Below are positions 41,984-50,742 of a DNA stretch of 64,000 bases, in pieces. Location of the stretch: assembly GCF_003315035.1 (NCBI RefSeq), contig NZ_QNRE01000011.1, positions 124,001 to 188,000 of the forward strand, given 5' to 3'. The notes under the pieces are model-generated. The model ran no database searches. It was not told the origin of the DNA and worked only from the letters and a program-made list of their open reading frames with translations. The DNA comes from Nocardia puris (lineage in GTDB: Bacteria > Actinomycetota > Actinomycetes > Mycobacteriales > Mycobacteriaceae). The first letter of the stretch is position 1, and the number at the start of each line of letters is the position of its first letter. Made by a program: the position numbers and the translations under genes.

Positions 41984-42024
41984 TTTCTGTGCATATATGC
42001 AATAGTTGCGCGTATGCACAGAAT
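41984..42024. promoter_or_regulatory. MarR-type operator region
   Basis: TTTCTGTGCATA (41984-41995) and TATGCACAGAAT (42013-42024) are inverted repeats agreeing at 11 of 12 positions. TGCATATATGCA (41990-42001) is itself a perfect palindrome. The region sits between the NTF2-like and MarR starts. Confidence 0.65.
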
Positions 42025-42061
42025 AGTCAAGGTGGGTGCCGCAAGAGGAGAATCGGATCCC

Positions 42062-42496
42062 GTGATCACGCCACAGCTGTACCGCCGGTATCTGGCCGCG
42101 GTCGTCCGGTTCCACGTCGCCGCCGCCGAGTCATGCGGACTCGGTCCGACCGACTACCAGGCCAGCAGCCTGCTCGATATCGAAGGACCGATGACGACGG
42201 GCCAACTGGCCGAACGCCTCGGCCTCTCCCCCAGCGCGACGACCCGTGCGGTCGACCGGCTAGTCACGCTGGGGTTGGCCGAACGCGTCCCGGACGCCGC
42301 CGACCGCCGCCGCGTGCTCGTCCACCACACTGGACGCATCCCGGACGGCCTCGCCGAACTCCTCGGCGCGGTGCAGCGGCCGATCGCCGAGCTCATCGAC
42401 GGGCTGAACCACACCGAGCGGGCCGCGCTCGCCGCCTACTTCGCGGCCGCCACCGACGCGTTCACCCGGGCGGCGCCGCAGACGGATGGTGCGTGA
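42062..42496 (+). CDS. MarR-family transcriptional regulator
   Basis: GTG at 42062 follows AGAGGAG and gives 144 residues; an ATG at 42014 lies inside the operator. The winged helix reads LGPTDYQASSLLDIEGPMTT, GQLAERLGLSPSATTRAVDR and LVTLGLAERVPDAADRRRVLV (DxRxxxV wing). It probably represses itself and the divergent NTF2-like gene; the ligand is unknown. Confidence 0.9.
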   Translation: MITPQLYRRYLAAVVRFHVAAAESCGLGPTDYQASSLLDIEGPMTTGQLAERLGLSPSATTRAVDRLVTLGLAERVPDAADRRRVLVHHTGRIPDGLAELLGAVQRPIAELIDGLNHTERAALAAYFAAATDAFTRAAPQTDGA

Positions 42497-42580
42497 CGAC
42501 TCCGTGGCCGTGCGCCGCGGGTGAGCGCGGCGCAGGCGGTCCGTCCGCCCCGCATCGCCGTCGCGGACCGGCATGCCGAA

Positions 42581-42612
42581 CGCCCCGGCCGAGAAGGAGG
42601 AAGGCCGGGGCG
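42581..42612. terminator. Terminator between MarR and fadE33 genes
   Basis: CGCCCCGGCC (42581-42590) and GGCCGGGGCG (42603-42612) form a perfect 10-bp GC stem with a 12-base purine-rich loop between convergent gene ends. Confidence 0.7.
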
Positions 42613-42624
42613 TCCGCGGGACCG

Positions 42625-43680
42625 CTAGGCAGAGTGCGCCAGCGGACGTGGTGGGGTGCCGAAGAGTTCGGTGGTGGCGTGGGCGCGCTTGAAGTAGAGG
42701 TGGGCGTCGTGCTCCCAGGTGATCGCGATGCCGCCGTGGAGCTGGACGGTCTCGGCGGTGATCGCGGTGATCGCCTCCGAGCAGTGGCGGCGGGCGGCCC
42801 ACACGTCCTCGGCGGCCGAGGGCAGGGATTCGGCGACCGCCGTGGCGGCGGCCCGGGCGGTGGATGTCGCCGACTCCGCGAGCACGTACATATCGGCCAT
42901 GCGGTGCTTGAGGGCTTGGAAGCTGCCGATGGGGCGGCCGAACTGGACCCGGGATTTCGTGTACTCGACCGTCATGGCGAGGCAGTGCTCGGCGGCGCCG
43001 ACCTGTTCGGCGGCCACTGCGGCCCAGGCGGTTTCGCGCAGCCGGGCGATGGTGGCCGCCGGATCGGCGGTGCCGAGCGCGCGGCCGTTGACGCCCTCGA
43101 AGGTGATCTCGGCGAGTTTGCGGGTGGGGTCCATCGTCGCGACGGCGCGGCGGGTGACGCCGGATGCGTCGGGGGAGACCTCGAACAGTCCCGCGTCGGT
43201 GACGACGATCAGGGTGTGGGCGTGCGCGCCGTCGAGCACGTAATGGGCGGTGCCGTCGAGCTTTTCGCCGTCGCTGTGGACGCCGGGCTCGTCCCAGCCG
43301 TCGGCGCCGGCCCAGCACACGGCCACCGTCGTGGTGCCCTCGGCGACGCCGGGCAGCAGGCGCGCGCAGGCCTCGGCATCACCGGAGAGCAGGATCGCCC
43401 GCGCGCCGAGCACGGCCGAGCCGAGCATCGGCACACCGGCCAGCACGCGGCCCAATTCGCCCACCACCAACAGGGATTCGGCCAAGGATGCGCCGAACCC
43501 GCCGTACTCCTCGGGAATCGCCAGGCCCGCCACGCCGATCTGCTCGCACAGCAGCCGCCACAGCTTCGGGTCGTAGCCCAGGTCGGTCTCCATCGCGGCC
43601 CGCAGCGCGTCGCGCCCGGCGTGCTTGGTGAGCAGGCCGCGCACCGAGGCGATCAGTTCCCGCTGTTCAGTCGTGGTCAT
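42625..43680 (-). CDS. fadE33: Acyl-CoA dehydrogenase, FadE33-like
   Basis: This protein of 351 residues is of the short acyl-CoA dehydrogenase type found as heterotetramer subunits in steroid degradation. The pattern LCEQIGVAGLAIPEEYGGFG, a middle beta-domain and the C-terminal helices with TKSRVQFGRPIGSFQALKHR and QLHGGIAITWEHDAHLYFKR are clear. As third dehydrogenase after fadD3 it corresponds by order to FadE33. Such proteins pair with a second subunit (next gene) to oxidise short CoA intermediates from rings C/D. The numbering is positional, so it is less certain than the family. Confidence 0.8.
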   Translation of the reverse strand: MTTTEQRELIASVRGLLTKHAGRDALRAAMETDLGYDPKLWRLLCEQIGVAGLAIPEEYGGFGASLAESLLVVGELGRVLAGVPMLGSAVLGARAILLSGDAEACARLLPGVAEGTTTVAVCWAGADGWDEPGVHSDGEKLDGTAHYVLDGAHAHTLIVVTDAGLFEVSPDASGVTRRAVATMDPTRKLAEITFEGVNGRALGTADPAATIARLRETAWAAVAAEQVGAAEHCLAMTVEYTKSRVQFGRPIGSFQALKHRMADMYVLAESATSTARAAATAVAESLPSAAEDVWAARRHCSEAITAITAETVQLHGGIAITWEHDAHLYFKRAHATTELFGTPPRPLAHSA

Positions 43681-43814
43681 GGGTCACCTCACGGCTCTCG
43701 GTCTCAGTGGTCTCGCACTCGGTCGCCGTCCACGCCGACCAGCGGAAGGCCGACGCGTCGCCGCCCAGCGACGCACCCCAGCTCATCGCGCACCTCGGGC
43801 GACGCGAAGGTTCC

Positions 43815-44804
43815 TCACGCCGACCCCCGTTCCGCGCGCAGCGCTGCGGCGATGCGGCCCCGGTGGAAATCGGCTGTCCCCCAGGCGGACTGGAGGGCGG
43901 TCACCTTCGTCAACCAGAGCGAGAGGTCGTATTCGGCCGTGTAGCCGATGGCCCCGTGTACCTGGAGCGCCGCGCGGGCCGCGGTGTGCGCGGCATCGGC
44001 GCAGGCCAGGGCAGCCGCGGACACGTCGCGGGCGCGGGTCGGTTCGGCCAGGGTGAGGGCGGCGCGGAACAGCAGGGGTTCGGCGAGGTCGAGCGCGATG
44101 AGGACGTCGGCGAGCTTCTGCTTCACCGCCTGGAATTCACCGATCGGCTTGCCGAACTGCTTGCGCTGCTTGGCGTATTCGGTGGCGGCGTGCAACAGCG
44201 CGCGGCCCGCGCCGAGCAGTTGGGCGGCGGCCGCCAGCGCGCCGGTGTCGAACGCGAGCGCCCCCGCCTCGGCGACGGTGTCGCCCTCCGCGACCACCGC
44301 GCCCGGCGTGAGGCGGAACAGCCTGCGCGCCGGATCGACCGAGCGCACCGGCTCGCCGACCTCGCCGAGCGTGACGCGAGCGCCGTCCACGATCAGCACC
44401 GGGTTCGCGATATCGGCGTCCAGCGCGAGGTGTTCGCCGCCGAGCGCGACCGTGCCGAGGGTGCCCTCGGCGATCGCGGGCAACCATCGGTCCGGCTCCG
44501 GAAGCGCTTGCAGCAGAGCGGGTATCGCGGCGGCGGTCTCCACCAGCGGCCCCGGTGCGGCGGCGCGGCCGATCTCGAGGAACGCGACCACGAGGTCGAT
44601 CGGTTCCGCGCCGACCCCGCCGTGTTCCTCGGCGATCCCGAGCCCGAACACCCCGGCCTCCGCCAACTGACGGGCGAGGGCGAGTCCCGGGCCGGTGTCG
44701 CCACTCGCCCACGCGCGCACCGCGGCGGGTGTTCGGCCCGCGTCGAGCAATTTGCGCACGCTGGCGGCGAAATCGAGCTGTTCCGGGCTGAGTGCGAATC
44801 TCAT
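43815..44804 (-). CDS. fadE32: Acyl-CoA dehydrogenase, FadE32-like
   Basis: ATG at 44804 (MRFALSPEQLDFAASVRKLL) gives 329 residues; longer frames would run into the 97-base gap. Acyl-CoA-dehydrogenase features are EAGVFGLGIAEEHGGVG, TEYAKQRKQFGKPIGEFQAVKQK and ALQVHGAIGYTAEYDLSLWL. In M. tuberculosis FadE32 acts late in HIP breakdown, on the CoA ester left after ring C opening and thiolysis. The gene order fadE31-fadE32-fadE33 is preserved here. Confidence 0.8.
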   Translation of the reverse strand: MRFALSPEQLDFAASVRKLLDAGRTPAAVRAWASGDTGPGLALARQLAEAGVFGLGIAEEHGGVGAEPIDLVVAFLEIGRAAAPGPLVETAAAIPALLQALPEPDRWLPAIAEGTLGTVALGGEHLALDADIANPVLIVDGARVTLGEVGEPVRSVDPARRLFRLTPGAVVAEGDTVAEAGALAFDTGALAAAAQLLGAGRALLHAATEYAKQRKQFGKPIGEFQAVKQKLADVLIALDLAEPLLFRAALTLAEPTRARDVSAAALACADAAHTAARAALQVHGAIGYTAEYDLSLWLTKVTALQSAWGTADFHRGRIAAALRAERGSA

Positions 44805-44901
44805 CGGCGTGCCCCCGTGGGTCGTCCGAGCCGCGGCTCGGGGTGTGGTGCGGGTCTGGTGCGGCCCGTCAGCGGACGGTTGTTCGGGGATGTCCGGTCT
44901 C

Positions 44902-46041
44902 TCATCGCCCACCCCTCGGCAGTCCCAGCAGGCGCTCGGCGATGATGTTGCGCTGGATCTCGTTGGTGCCCGCGTAGATCGGGCCCGAGAGGGAGAACAG
45001 GTAGCCGTCGGTCCACCGGCCCGCCTGTTCGGCGGCCGAACCCAGGATGTCCAAGGCGGTTTCGTGCAGGTCGATGTCGAGCTCCGACCAGAACACCTTG
45101 GTGATGGACGATTCCGCGCCCAGCTTGCCGCCCTCGTTCAGCCGGGTGACCGTGCCGAACGTGTGCAGCCGGTACGCCTCGCTGCGCACCCAGGCGTCCA
45201 CCACGGCGTCACGCTGCGCAGTATTCGCGGTATCACCGGATTCGAGCCACAGGTCGGTCAACCGGCGCGCGGTCGCGCAGAAGCGCCCCGGGCTGCGCAG
45301 CGAGAGCCCGCGCTCGTTGCTGGACGTGCTCATGGCCACCCGCCAGCCTTCACCGGGCGCGCCGATCACGTCACGGTCGGGGACGAACACGTCGTCGAGG
45401 AAGATCTCGGCGAAGCCGGGCTCGCCGTCGAGCTGCGGAATCGGCCGCACCGATACGCCTTCGGCGGTGAGCGGGAACATCACGTAGGTCAGGCCCTTGT
45501 GGCGCTCGGCCTCCGGATCGCTGCGGAACAGTCCGAATGCCCAGTCCGCGAACGCCGCTCGCGAACTCCAGGTCTTCTGCCCGCTCAGCAGCCAGCCGCC
45601 CTCGGCGCGCCGCGCCGTCGACCGGATACCGGCCAGATCGCTGCCCGCCTCCGGCTCTGACCACGCCTGGGCCCAGATGTCGTCACCGCGCGCCATACGA
45701 GGCATGATCCGCGCCAGCTGTTCTGGTGTGCCGTGTTCGAAAAGGGTTGGGGCCAGCAGGAAGATGCCGTTCTGGCTGACCCGTCCCGGCGCGCCCGCGG
45801 CGTAGTACTCCTCCTCGAACAGCACCCACTCGAGCAGCGACGCGTCGCGTCCGCCGTATTCGCGCGGCCACGACACCACCGAGAACCGGGCGTCGGCCAG
45901 CGTGCGCTCCCAGTCGCGATGCGCTTCGAACCCGGCCTTGGTGTCCATGGAAGGCAAAGGGGCCGAGGGTTTTTCGGCGGCCAGGAAGGCGCGGACCTCC
46001 CGCTGGAAATCCCGTGCCGCCGCGTCCAGATCCAGATCCAC
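44902..46041 (-). CDS. fadE31: Acyl-CoA dehydrogenase, FadE31-like
   Basis: GTG at 46041 overlaps the upstream crotonase stop (TAGTG) and gives 379 residues, a full-length acyl-CoA dehydrogenase. Signatures are WPREYGGRDASLLEWVLFEE, WAQAWSEPEAGSDLAGI (FAD/substrate loop), GQKTWSSRAAFADW and the C-terminal IYAGTNEIQRNIIAERLLG. By position next to fadD3 it corresponds to FadE31, which belongs to the KstR2 regulon; its exact CoA substrate in HIP degradation is not settled. Confidence 0.85.
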   Translation of the reverse strand: MDLDLDAAARDFQREVRAFLAAEKPSAPLPSMDTKAGFEAHRDWERTLADARFSVVSWPREYGGRDASLLEWVLFEEEYYAAGAPGRVSQNGIFLLAPTLFEHGTPEQLARIMPRMARGDDIWAQAWSEPEAGSDLAGIRSTARRAEGGWLLSGQKTWSSRAAFADWAFGLFRSDPEAERHKGLTYVMFPLTAEGVSVRPIPQLDGEPGFAEIFLDDVFVPDRDVIGAPGEGWRVAMSTSSNERGLSLRSPGRFCATARRLTDLWLESGDTANTAQRDAVVDAWVRSEAYRLHTFGTVTRLNEGGKLGAESSITKVFWSELDIDLHETALDILGSAAEQAGRWTDGYLFSLSGPIYAGTNEIQRNIIAERLLGLPRGGR

Positions 46042-46928
46042 TACGTCGTCCCGTTCTGCTCGGCCGCGCTCGCGGCCTTCATGGTCTTGGCGTTCATGCC
46101 GCCGAGGGAATCCGCGCCGACCTCGGCGTTGTGCGCGTGCGCGAAGTGGTGCAGGCCGAACACCGAGTCCATGCCGGTGCGCATCCCCATCAGGTCCTCG
46201 GCCTGGTTCACCGCCTTCTTGGTGAGCGCGAGCCCGAAACGCGGCATGGCGGCGATCTTCTCGGCCAGCGCCAGGGTCTCGGCCTCGAGCTGGTCGCGCG
46301 GCACGACGCGGTTCACCATCCCCCACTCCTTGGCCTGCGCCGCGCCGAACCGGTCGCCGGTGAACAGGAACTCCTTGGCCGCGCGCGGACCCATCACCCA
46401 CGGGTGCGCGAAGTACTCCACGCCCGGAATGCCCATCCGCACCACGGGATCGGAGAAGAAGGCGTCGTCGGAGGCGATGATCAGATCGCACACCCAGGCG
46501 AGCATGAGCCCGCCCGCGATACACGCGCCCTGCACCATCGCGATGGTGGGCTTGGGGATTTCGCGCCAGCGGCGGCACATGCCGAGGTACACCTCGGTCT
46601 CGCGCGCGAAACGCTGGTCGCCGCCCGCCTTGTCGACGTGGTCCCACCACAGCGTGGCCTTGTTCGGGTAGCGCACGTGGTGGTCGCGGCCGGGCGTGCC
46701 GATGTCGTGGCCGGCGCTGAAGTGTTTTCCGTTGCCCGCCAACACGATCACGCCCACTTCGTCGTCCTCGACGGCGCGCTCGAAGGCGGCGTCGAGGGCG
46801 TAGGTCATCACCGAGTTCTGCGCGTTGCGGTAGCCGGGCCGGTTCAGCGTGACGATCGCGATCCGGCCGCGCCGCTCGTAGGTGACGACCTCGCCCTCGT
46901 CCGGAACCCCGGCGTGCTGGTCTGTCAT
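46041..46928 (-). CDS. Enoyl-CoA hydratase/isomerase (crotonase) in fadD3 operon
   Basis: The product has 295 residues with the crotonase core: VLAGNGKHFSAGHDIGTPGR (first oxyanion strand, about 63-82), MVQGACIAGGLMLAWVCDLI (second oxyanion region, about 126-145) and FFSDPVVRMGIPGVEYFAHP (usual catalytic Glu position shifted). ATG overlaps the fadD3 stop (TGATG), and its own stop overlaps fadE31, so all are coupled. It is not EchA20, which is at 56263. I do not recall a counterpart inside the M. tuberculosis fadD3-fadE31 run, so its step is uncertain. Confidence 0.85.
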   Translation of the reverse strand: MTDQHAGVPDEGEVVTYERRGRIAIVTLNRPGYRNAQNSVMTYALDAAFERAVEDDEVGVIVLAGNGKHFSAGHDIGTPGRDHHVRYPNKATLWWDHVDKAGGDQRFARETEVYLGMCRRWREIPKPTIAMVQGACIAGGLMLAWVCDLIIASDDAFFSDPVVRMGIPGVEYFAHPWVMGPRAAKEFLFTGDRFGAAQAKEWGMVNRVVPRDQLEAETLALAEKIAAMPRFGLALTKKAVNQAEDLMGMRTGMDSVFGLHHFAHAHNAEVGADSLGGMNAKTMKAASAAEQNGTT

Positions 46929-48487
46929 CAGGACTTCTCCTCACGTAGTTGACGCTTGAGCACCTTGCCCGCGGCGCTGTAGGGCAGCTGGTCGCGGAAC
47001 TCGACGAAGCGCGGCACCTTGAAATTGGCCAGCACCGACCCCGCGTGCGTGAGCACCTGGTCCTCGGTGAGCGTCGCACCGGGCTTGCGCACTACGAAGA
47101 CCTTGCCCACCTCGCCCATCCGGGTGTCGGGCACGCCGACCACCGCCGATTCGGCCACGCCGTCCAGCCGCGCGAGCGCCTGCTCCACCTCGGCCGGGTA
47201 GACGTTGAACCCGCCGGAGATGTACATGTCCTTGAGCCTGTCGGTGATCTTCAGGTAGCCGCGTTCGTCCAGGGTGCCGACGTCGCCGGTGTGCAGCCAG
47301 CCCTCGGCGTCGATGGCCTCGGCGGTGGCCTCCGGATCGTCCAGGTAGCCGAGCATGACGTTCGGCCCGCGCAGCAGTACCTCGCCGGCGTCGCCGAGTT
47401 TCAACTCGAAACCGGCGATGGGGCGGCCGCAGGTGGTGGCGATGGTCTCGGCGTCGTCGTCGGCGCGGCACATGGTGCCGAAGCCCGCGGCCTCGGAGAG
47501 CCCGTAACCCGTGATGACGACGTCGAATTCGAGTTCCGAGCGCATCCGCTCGACCAGCACCACCGGCACCGTGGCCGCGCCGGTCACGGCGATCCGCAGG
47601 GAGCTCAGGTCGTAGGCATCGCGGTCGGGAAAGTCGAGGATGGTCTGGTAGATGGTGGGCGGGCCGGGCAGCACCGTGACCTTCTCGCGGCCGACCAGGC
47701 GCATCGTCTGCGGCACGTCGAAGGTGGCCTGCGGGATGATGGTCGCGCCGGTGACCAGGCACGCGAGGATGCCCGCCTTGTACCCGAAGTTGTGGAAAAA
47801 CGGGCTGACCACCAGGTAGCGGTCGTCGCTGTTCAGGGTGGTGCACTCGGCCCACGCGCGGACGACCGACAGCGCCTGCCGGTGCGCGACGAGCGTTCCC
47901 TTGCTGCGGCCGGTGGTGCCCGAGGTGAAAAGGATGTCGGAGATGTCGTCGGGGGTGACCGATGCGGCGATGTGCTCGGTTTCCTCCACCGACACCGGTT
48001 CTGCGACGGCCGCCAGATCGGACCAATTGAGTACCGAAGGATCATCGCTCACGACAGCGCTGTCCGGCTCGACCGGAATCACGACGATGGTGTCGATACC
48101 CAATTCGGGCGCCGCCGTGCGCAATTCGCTGAGCCGGTCGCGACCGAGGAACGTTCCCGCGATGAACAACGCCTTCGCGTGGACGCGGGAGAGCACGTCG
48201 GCGGCTTCGTCGGCCACATAGCGGGTGTTCAACGGCACCAGCGCCGCCCCCGCGTAGTGCGCGGCCAGCGCGGCGATCACCCAGTGGTGGGTGTTGGGCG
48301 CCCACATGGCCACCCGGTCGCCGGGCCGCACGCCGCGCGCGACGAGCGCGCGCGCCGTCTGCTGGACGGCGGCGAGCAGCTGGTTCCAATCCAGCCGGAC
48401 ATCGCCGTCGGCCAGCGCGGGGGCCGTGCCGAAGGACCGCGTGGCATCGTGCAGCGCCAGCGGTGTCGTCTGTGCAGGGGTTGTCAC
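46928..48487 (-). CDS. fadD3: HIP-CoA ligase
   Basis: GTG at 48487, seven bases after GAGGAA, gives 519 residues. ANL-superfamily motifs are present: LFTSGTTGRSKGTLV (P-loop, about 175-189), VITGYGLSEAAGFG, GWLHTGDVGTLDERGYLKITDRLKD and the terminal SAAGKVLKRQLREE with the catalytic Lys. FadD3 activates HIP, the C/D-ring remnant of cholesterol, to HIP-CoA, committing it to degradation. It heads a minus-strand operon under the KstR2-like box at 48536. Confidence 0.93.
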   Translation of the reverse strand: MTTPAQTTPLALHDATRSFGTAPALADGDVRLDWNQLLAAVQQTARALVARGVRPGDRVAMWAPNTHHWVIAALAAHYAGAALVPLNTRYVADEAADVLSRVHAKALFIAGTFLGRDRLSELRTAAPELGIDTIVVIPVEPDSAVVSDDPSVLNWSDLAAVAEPVSVEETEHIAASVTPDDISDILFTSGTTGRSKGTLVAHRQALSVVRAWAECTTLNSDDRYLVVSPFFHNFGYKAGILACLVTGATIIPQATFDVPQTMRLVGREKVTVLPGPPTIYQTILDFPDRDAYDLSSLRIAVTGAATVPVVLVERMRSELEFDVVITGYGLSEAAGFGTMCRADDDAETIATTCGRPIAGFELKLGDAGEVLLRGPNVMLGYLDDPEATAEAIDAEGWLHTGDVGTLDERGYLKITDRLKDMYISGGFNVYPAEVEQALARLDGVAESAVVGVPDTRMGEVGKVFVVRKPGATLTEDQVLTHAGSVLANFKVPRFVEFRDQLPYSAAGKVLKRQLREEKS

Positions 48488-48535
48488 GGGGTGTTCCTCA
48501 CCGGTTCGAGTGCGCCTGTCGTCCACACCTTACAA

Positions 48536-48549
48536 AGCAAGTGCTTGGT
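48536..48549. promoter_or_regulatory. KstR2 operator between fadD3 and fadE30
   Basis: AGCAAGTGCTTGGT matches the KstR2 consensus AnCAAGnnCTTGnT at every specified base. It lies in the divergent promoter, with a TATCCT -10-like element at 48554-48559 placing fadE30 transcription at or next to its GTG. Confidence 0.88.
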
Positions 48550-48565
48550 AGGTTATCCTACCGGC

Positions 48566-49759
48566 GTGGTTGCGATCCAGACCTCAGATTCCGGCACCGC
48601 CGCCGCCGACGCGCGGTTTTCCGCCGAAGTGCGCGAGTGGCTGGCCGAGAATCTGCACGGAGAGTTCCGCGCGCTGCGCGGGTTGGGCGGTCCCGGCCGC
48701 GAACACGAGGCGTTCGAGGAGCGGCTGGCCTGGGACCGGCACCTCGCCGCGTCCGGCTGGACCTGCCTCGGCTGGCCGAAGGAGTACGGCGGGCGCGAAG
48801 CCACCGTGCGCCAGCAGGTGATCTTCCACGAGGAGTACGCCAAGGCGAACGCGCCCGCGCGCGTCTCGCACGTGGGTGAGGAACTGCTCGGCCCCACCTT
48901 GCTCGCGTTCGGCACCCAGGCGCAGAAGGACCGGTTCCTGCCGGGGATCCGGACCGTCTCCGAGCTGTGGTGCCAGGGGTATTCGGAGCCGGGCGCCGGC
49001 TCGGATCTGGCGGCCATCGGCACCGCCGCGCACCTCGACGGCGACGAGTGGTCGGTCAACGGGCAGAAGATCTGGACCTCGCTGGCGCACGTGGCGGACT
49101 GGTGCTTCGTCGTCGCGCGCACCGAGAGGGGCTCGGTGCGCCACAAGGGCCTGTCCTACCTGCTCGTTCCCATGAAACAGCCGGGCGTGGAAGTGCGCCC
49201 GATCATCCAGCTCACCGGGACCTCGGAGTTCAACGAGGTGTTCTTCGACGACGCGCGCACCGCCGCCGACCTGGTCGTCGGCGAGCCCGGCGACGGGTGG
49301 CGCATCGCCATGGGCACCCTGACCTTCGAACGCGGCATCTCCACCCTCGGCCAGCAGATCCGCTTCGCGCGCGAACTCGCCGACATCGAGGCGCTGGCCC
49401 GGCGCACCGGCGCGGCCGACGACCCCTTGATCGCCGATCGCCTGGACCGGGCGTGGGTGGGACTGCGTGTCCTGCGCGCCCACGCGCTGCGCACGATGGA
49501 GGGTGCGGGTGTGGACGACGGCGGGCAGGCGTCCGTCGCGAAACTGCTCTGGGCCAACTGGCACCGCGGGCTGGGCGAGCTGGCCATGGCCGTGCTCGGC
49601 GCGCGCGGGCTGGTGGCCGACGAGGACGACGATCTCAACGAATGGCAGCGGCTGTATCTGTTCACCCGCGCCGACACCATCTACGGAGGTTCGAACGAAG
49701 TGCAGCGCAATATCATCGCCGAGCGGGTGCTCGGGCTGCCGAGGGAGGCGCGGCCGTGA
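48566..49759 (+). CDS. fadE30: Acyl-CoA dehydrogenase FadE30
   Basis: GTG at 48566 gives 397 residues; no ribosome-binding site precedes it, so it is probably leaderless. Similarity to mycobacterial FadE30 is very strong, including EFRALRGLGGPGREHEAFEE, TCLGWPKEYGG, LWCQGYSEPGAGSDLA and FNEVFFDDARTAADLVVGEP. The C-terminal YGGSNEVQRNIIAERVLGLP is the acyl-CoA dehydrogenase signature. It dehydrogenates the propionyl side chain of the 5-hydroxy HIP-CoA derivative. ipdF follows after a 52-base gap. Confidence 0.93.
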   Translation: MVAIQTSDSGTAAADARFSAEVREWLAENLHGEFRALRGLGGPGREHEAFEERLAWDRHLAASGWTCLGWPKEYGGREATVRQQVIFHEEYAKANAPARVSHVGEELLGPTLLAFGTQAQKDRFLPGIRTVSELWCQGYSEPGAGSDLAAIGTAAHLDGDEWSVNGQKIWTSLAHVADWCFVVARTERGSVRHKGLSYLLVPMKQPGVEVRPIIQLTGTSEFNEVFFDDARTAADLVVGEPGDGWRIAMGTLTFERGISTLGQQIRFARELADIEALARRTGAADDPLIADRLDRAWVGLRVLRAHALRTMEGAGVDDGGQASVAKLLWANWHRGLGELAMAVLGARGLVADEDDDLNEWQRLYLFTRADTIYGGSNEVQRNIIAERVLGLPREARP

Positions 49760-49811
49760 ACGGGCGGGCCGTCGGGACCGAACTTCAGGCGGGCCGGAGC
49801 GAGGTGCGAGC

Positions 49812-50609
49812 ATGAGCGGGCCGTTGTCGATCGCGCCCGAACCCATCCCCGGGCACGGACTGCTGACCGGTCGCGTCGCGGTGGTCACCGCCGCCGCCGG
49901 TACCGGGATCGGGTCGGCGACCGCGCGCAGGCTGTTGGCCGAGGGCGCCGACGTGGTGGTCTCCGACTGGCACGAACGCCGGCTCGGCGAGACCGAAGTC
50001 GAACTGAAAGGCGAGTTCCCCGACCGGCGGGTGGCCGCCATCGCCTGCGATGTGCAGAGCACCGAGCAGGTGAACGACCTGGTGCGCGGCGCGGCCGAAG
50101 CGCTGGGCCGCATCGACATCATGGTCAATAACGCCGGACTCGGCGGCGAGACGCCCGTGGTGGACATGACCGACGAGCAGTGGGACCGGGTCCTCGACAT
50201 CACGCTCAACGGCACCTTCCGCTGCACGCGCGCCGCGCTCGGGTACTTCCGGTCGGCGGGGCACGGCGGTGTGATCGTCAATAACGCGAGCGTGCTCGGC
50301 TGGCGCGCGCAGTACGGGCAGGCGCACTACGCGGCCGCCAAGGCCGGCGTGATGGCGCTGACCAGGTGCAGCGCAGTCGAGGCCGCCGAGCTGGGCGTGC
50401 GCGTCAACGCGGTCGCGCCGAGCATCGCCCGGCACGCCTTTCTGGACAAGGTCAGCTCCACCGAACTGCTGGACCGGCTCTCCGAGCGGGAGGCGTTCGG
50501 GCGCGCGGCCGAGCCGTGGGAGGTGGCCGCGACCATCGCCATGCTGGCCAGTGACTACACCAGTTACCTGACCGGCGAGGTCGTCTCGGTGAGCAGCCAG
50601 CGCGCCTGA
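49812..50609 (+). CDS. ipdF: SDR of HIP degradation (IpdF-like)
   Basis: The 265 residues have the SDR cofactor motif VVTAAAGTGIGSATARRLLAEG (about 21-42), NNAG, a catalytic Ser-Tyr-Lys in NNASVLGWRAQYGQAHYAAAKAG, and GEVVSVSSQRA at the end. Its place directly after fadE30 and its similarity to Rv3559c support IpdF, which interconverts the C5 alcohol and ketone of HIP-CoA intermediates. Substitution of GGG/GIG by AAGTGIG in the glycine motif is within family variation. Confidence 0.88.
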   Translation: MSGPLSIAPEPIPGHGLLTGRVAVVTAAAGTGIGSATARRLLAEGADVVVSDWHERRLGETEVELKGEFPDRRVAAIACDVQSTEQVNDLVRGAAEALGRIDIMVNNAGLGGETPVVDMTDEQWDRVLDITLNGTFRCTRAALGYFRSAGHGGVIVNNASVLGWRAQYGQAHYAAAKAGVMALTRCSAVEAAELGVRVNAVAPSIARHAFLDKVSSTELLDRLSEREAFGRAAEPWEVAATIAMLASDYTSYLTGEVVSVSSQRA

Positions 50610-50611
50610 GG

Positions 50612-50628
50612 CGATCTCGGTGAGATCG
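50612..50628. terminator. Short hairpin after ipdF
   Basis: CGATCTC-GGT-GAGATCG is a perfect 7-bp stem followed by TTT, two bases after the ipdF stop. It may end the fadE30-ipdF transcript. Confidence 0.45.
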
Positions 50629-50742
50629 TTTCCCGGCCGCTGATCATGCTTCCGATCAGGTAAAAAGGCTGGCGTGTCGGGGGTGCGGGTGTGCCATGCT
50701 GAAAGTGGTCGGATCCCGCACTCGGAGTTAGGGGCGATCGCC

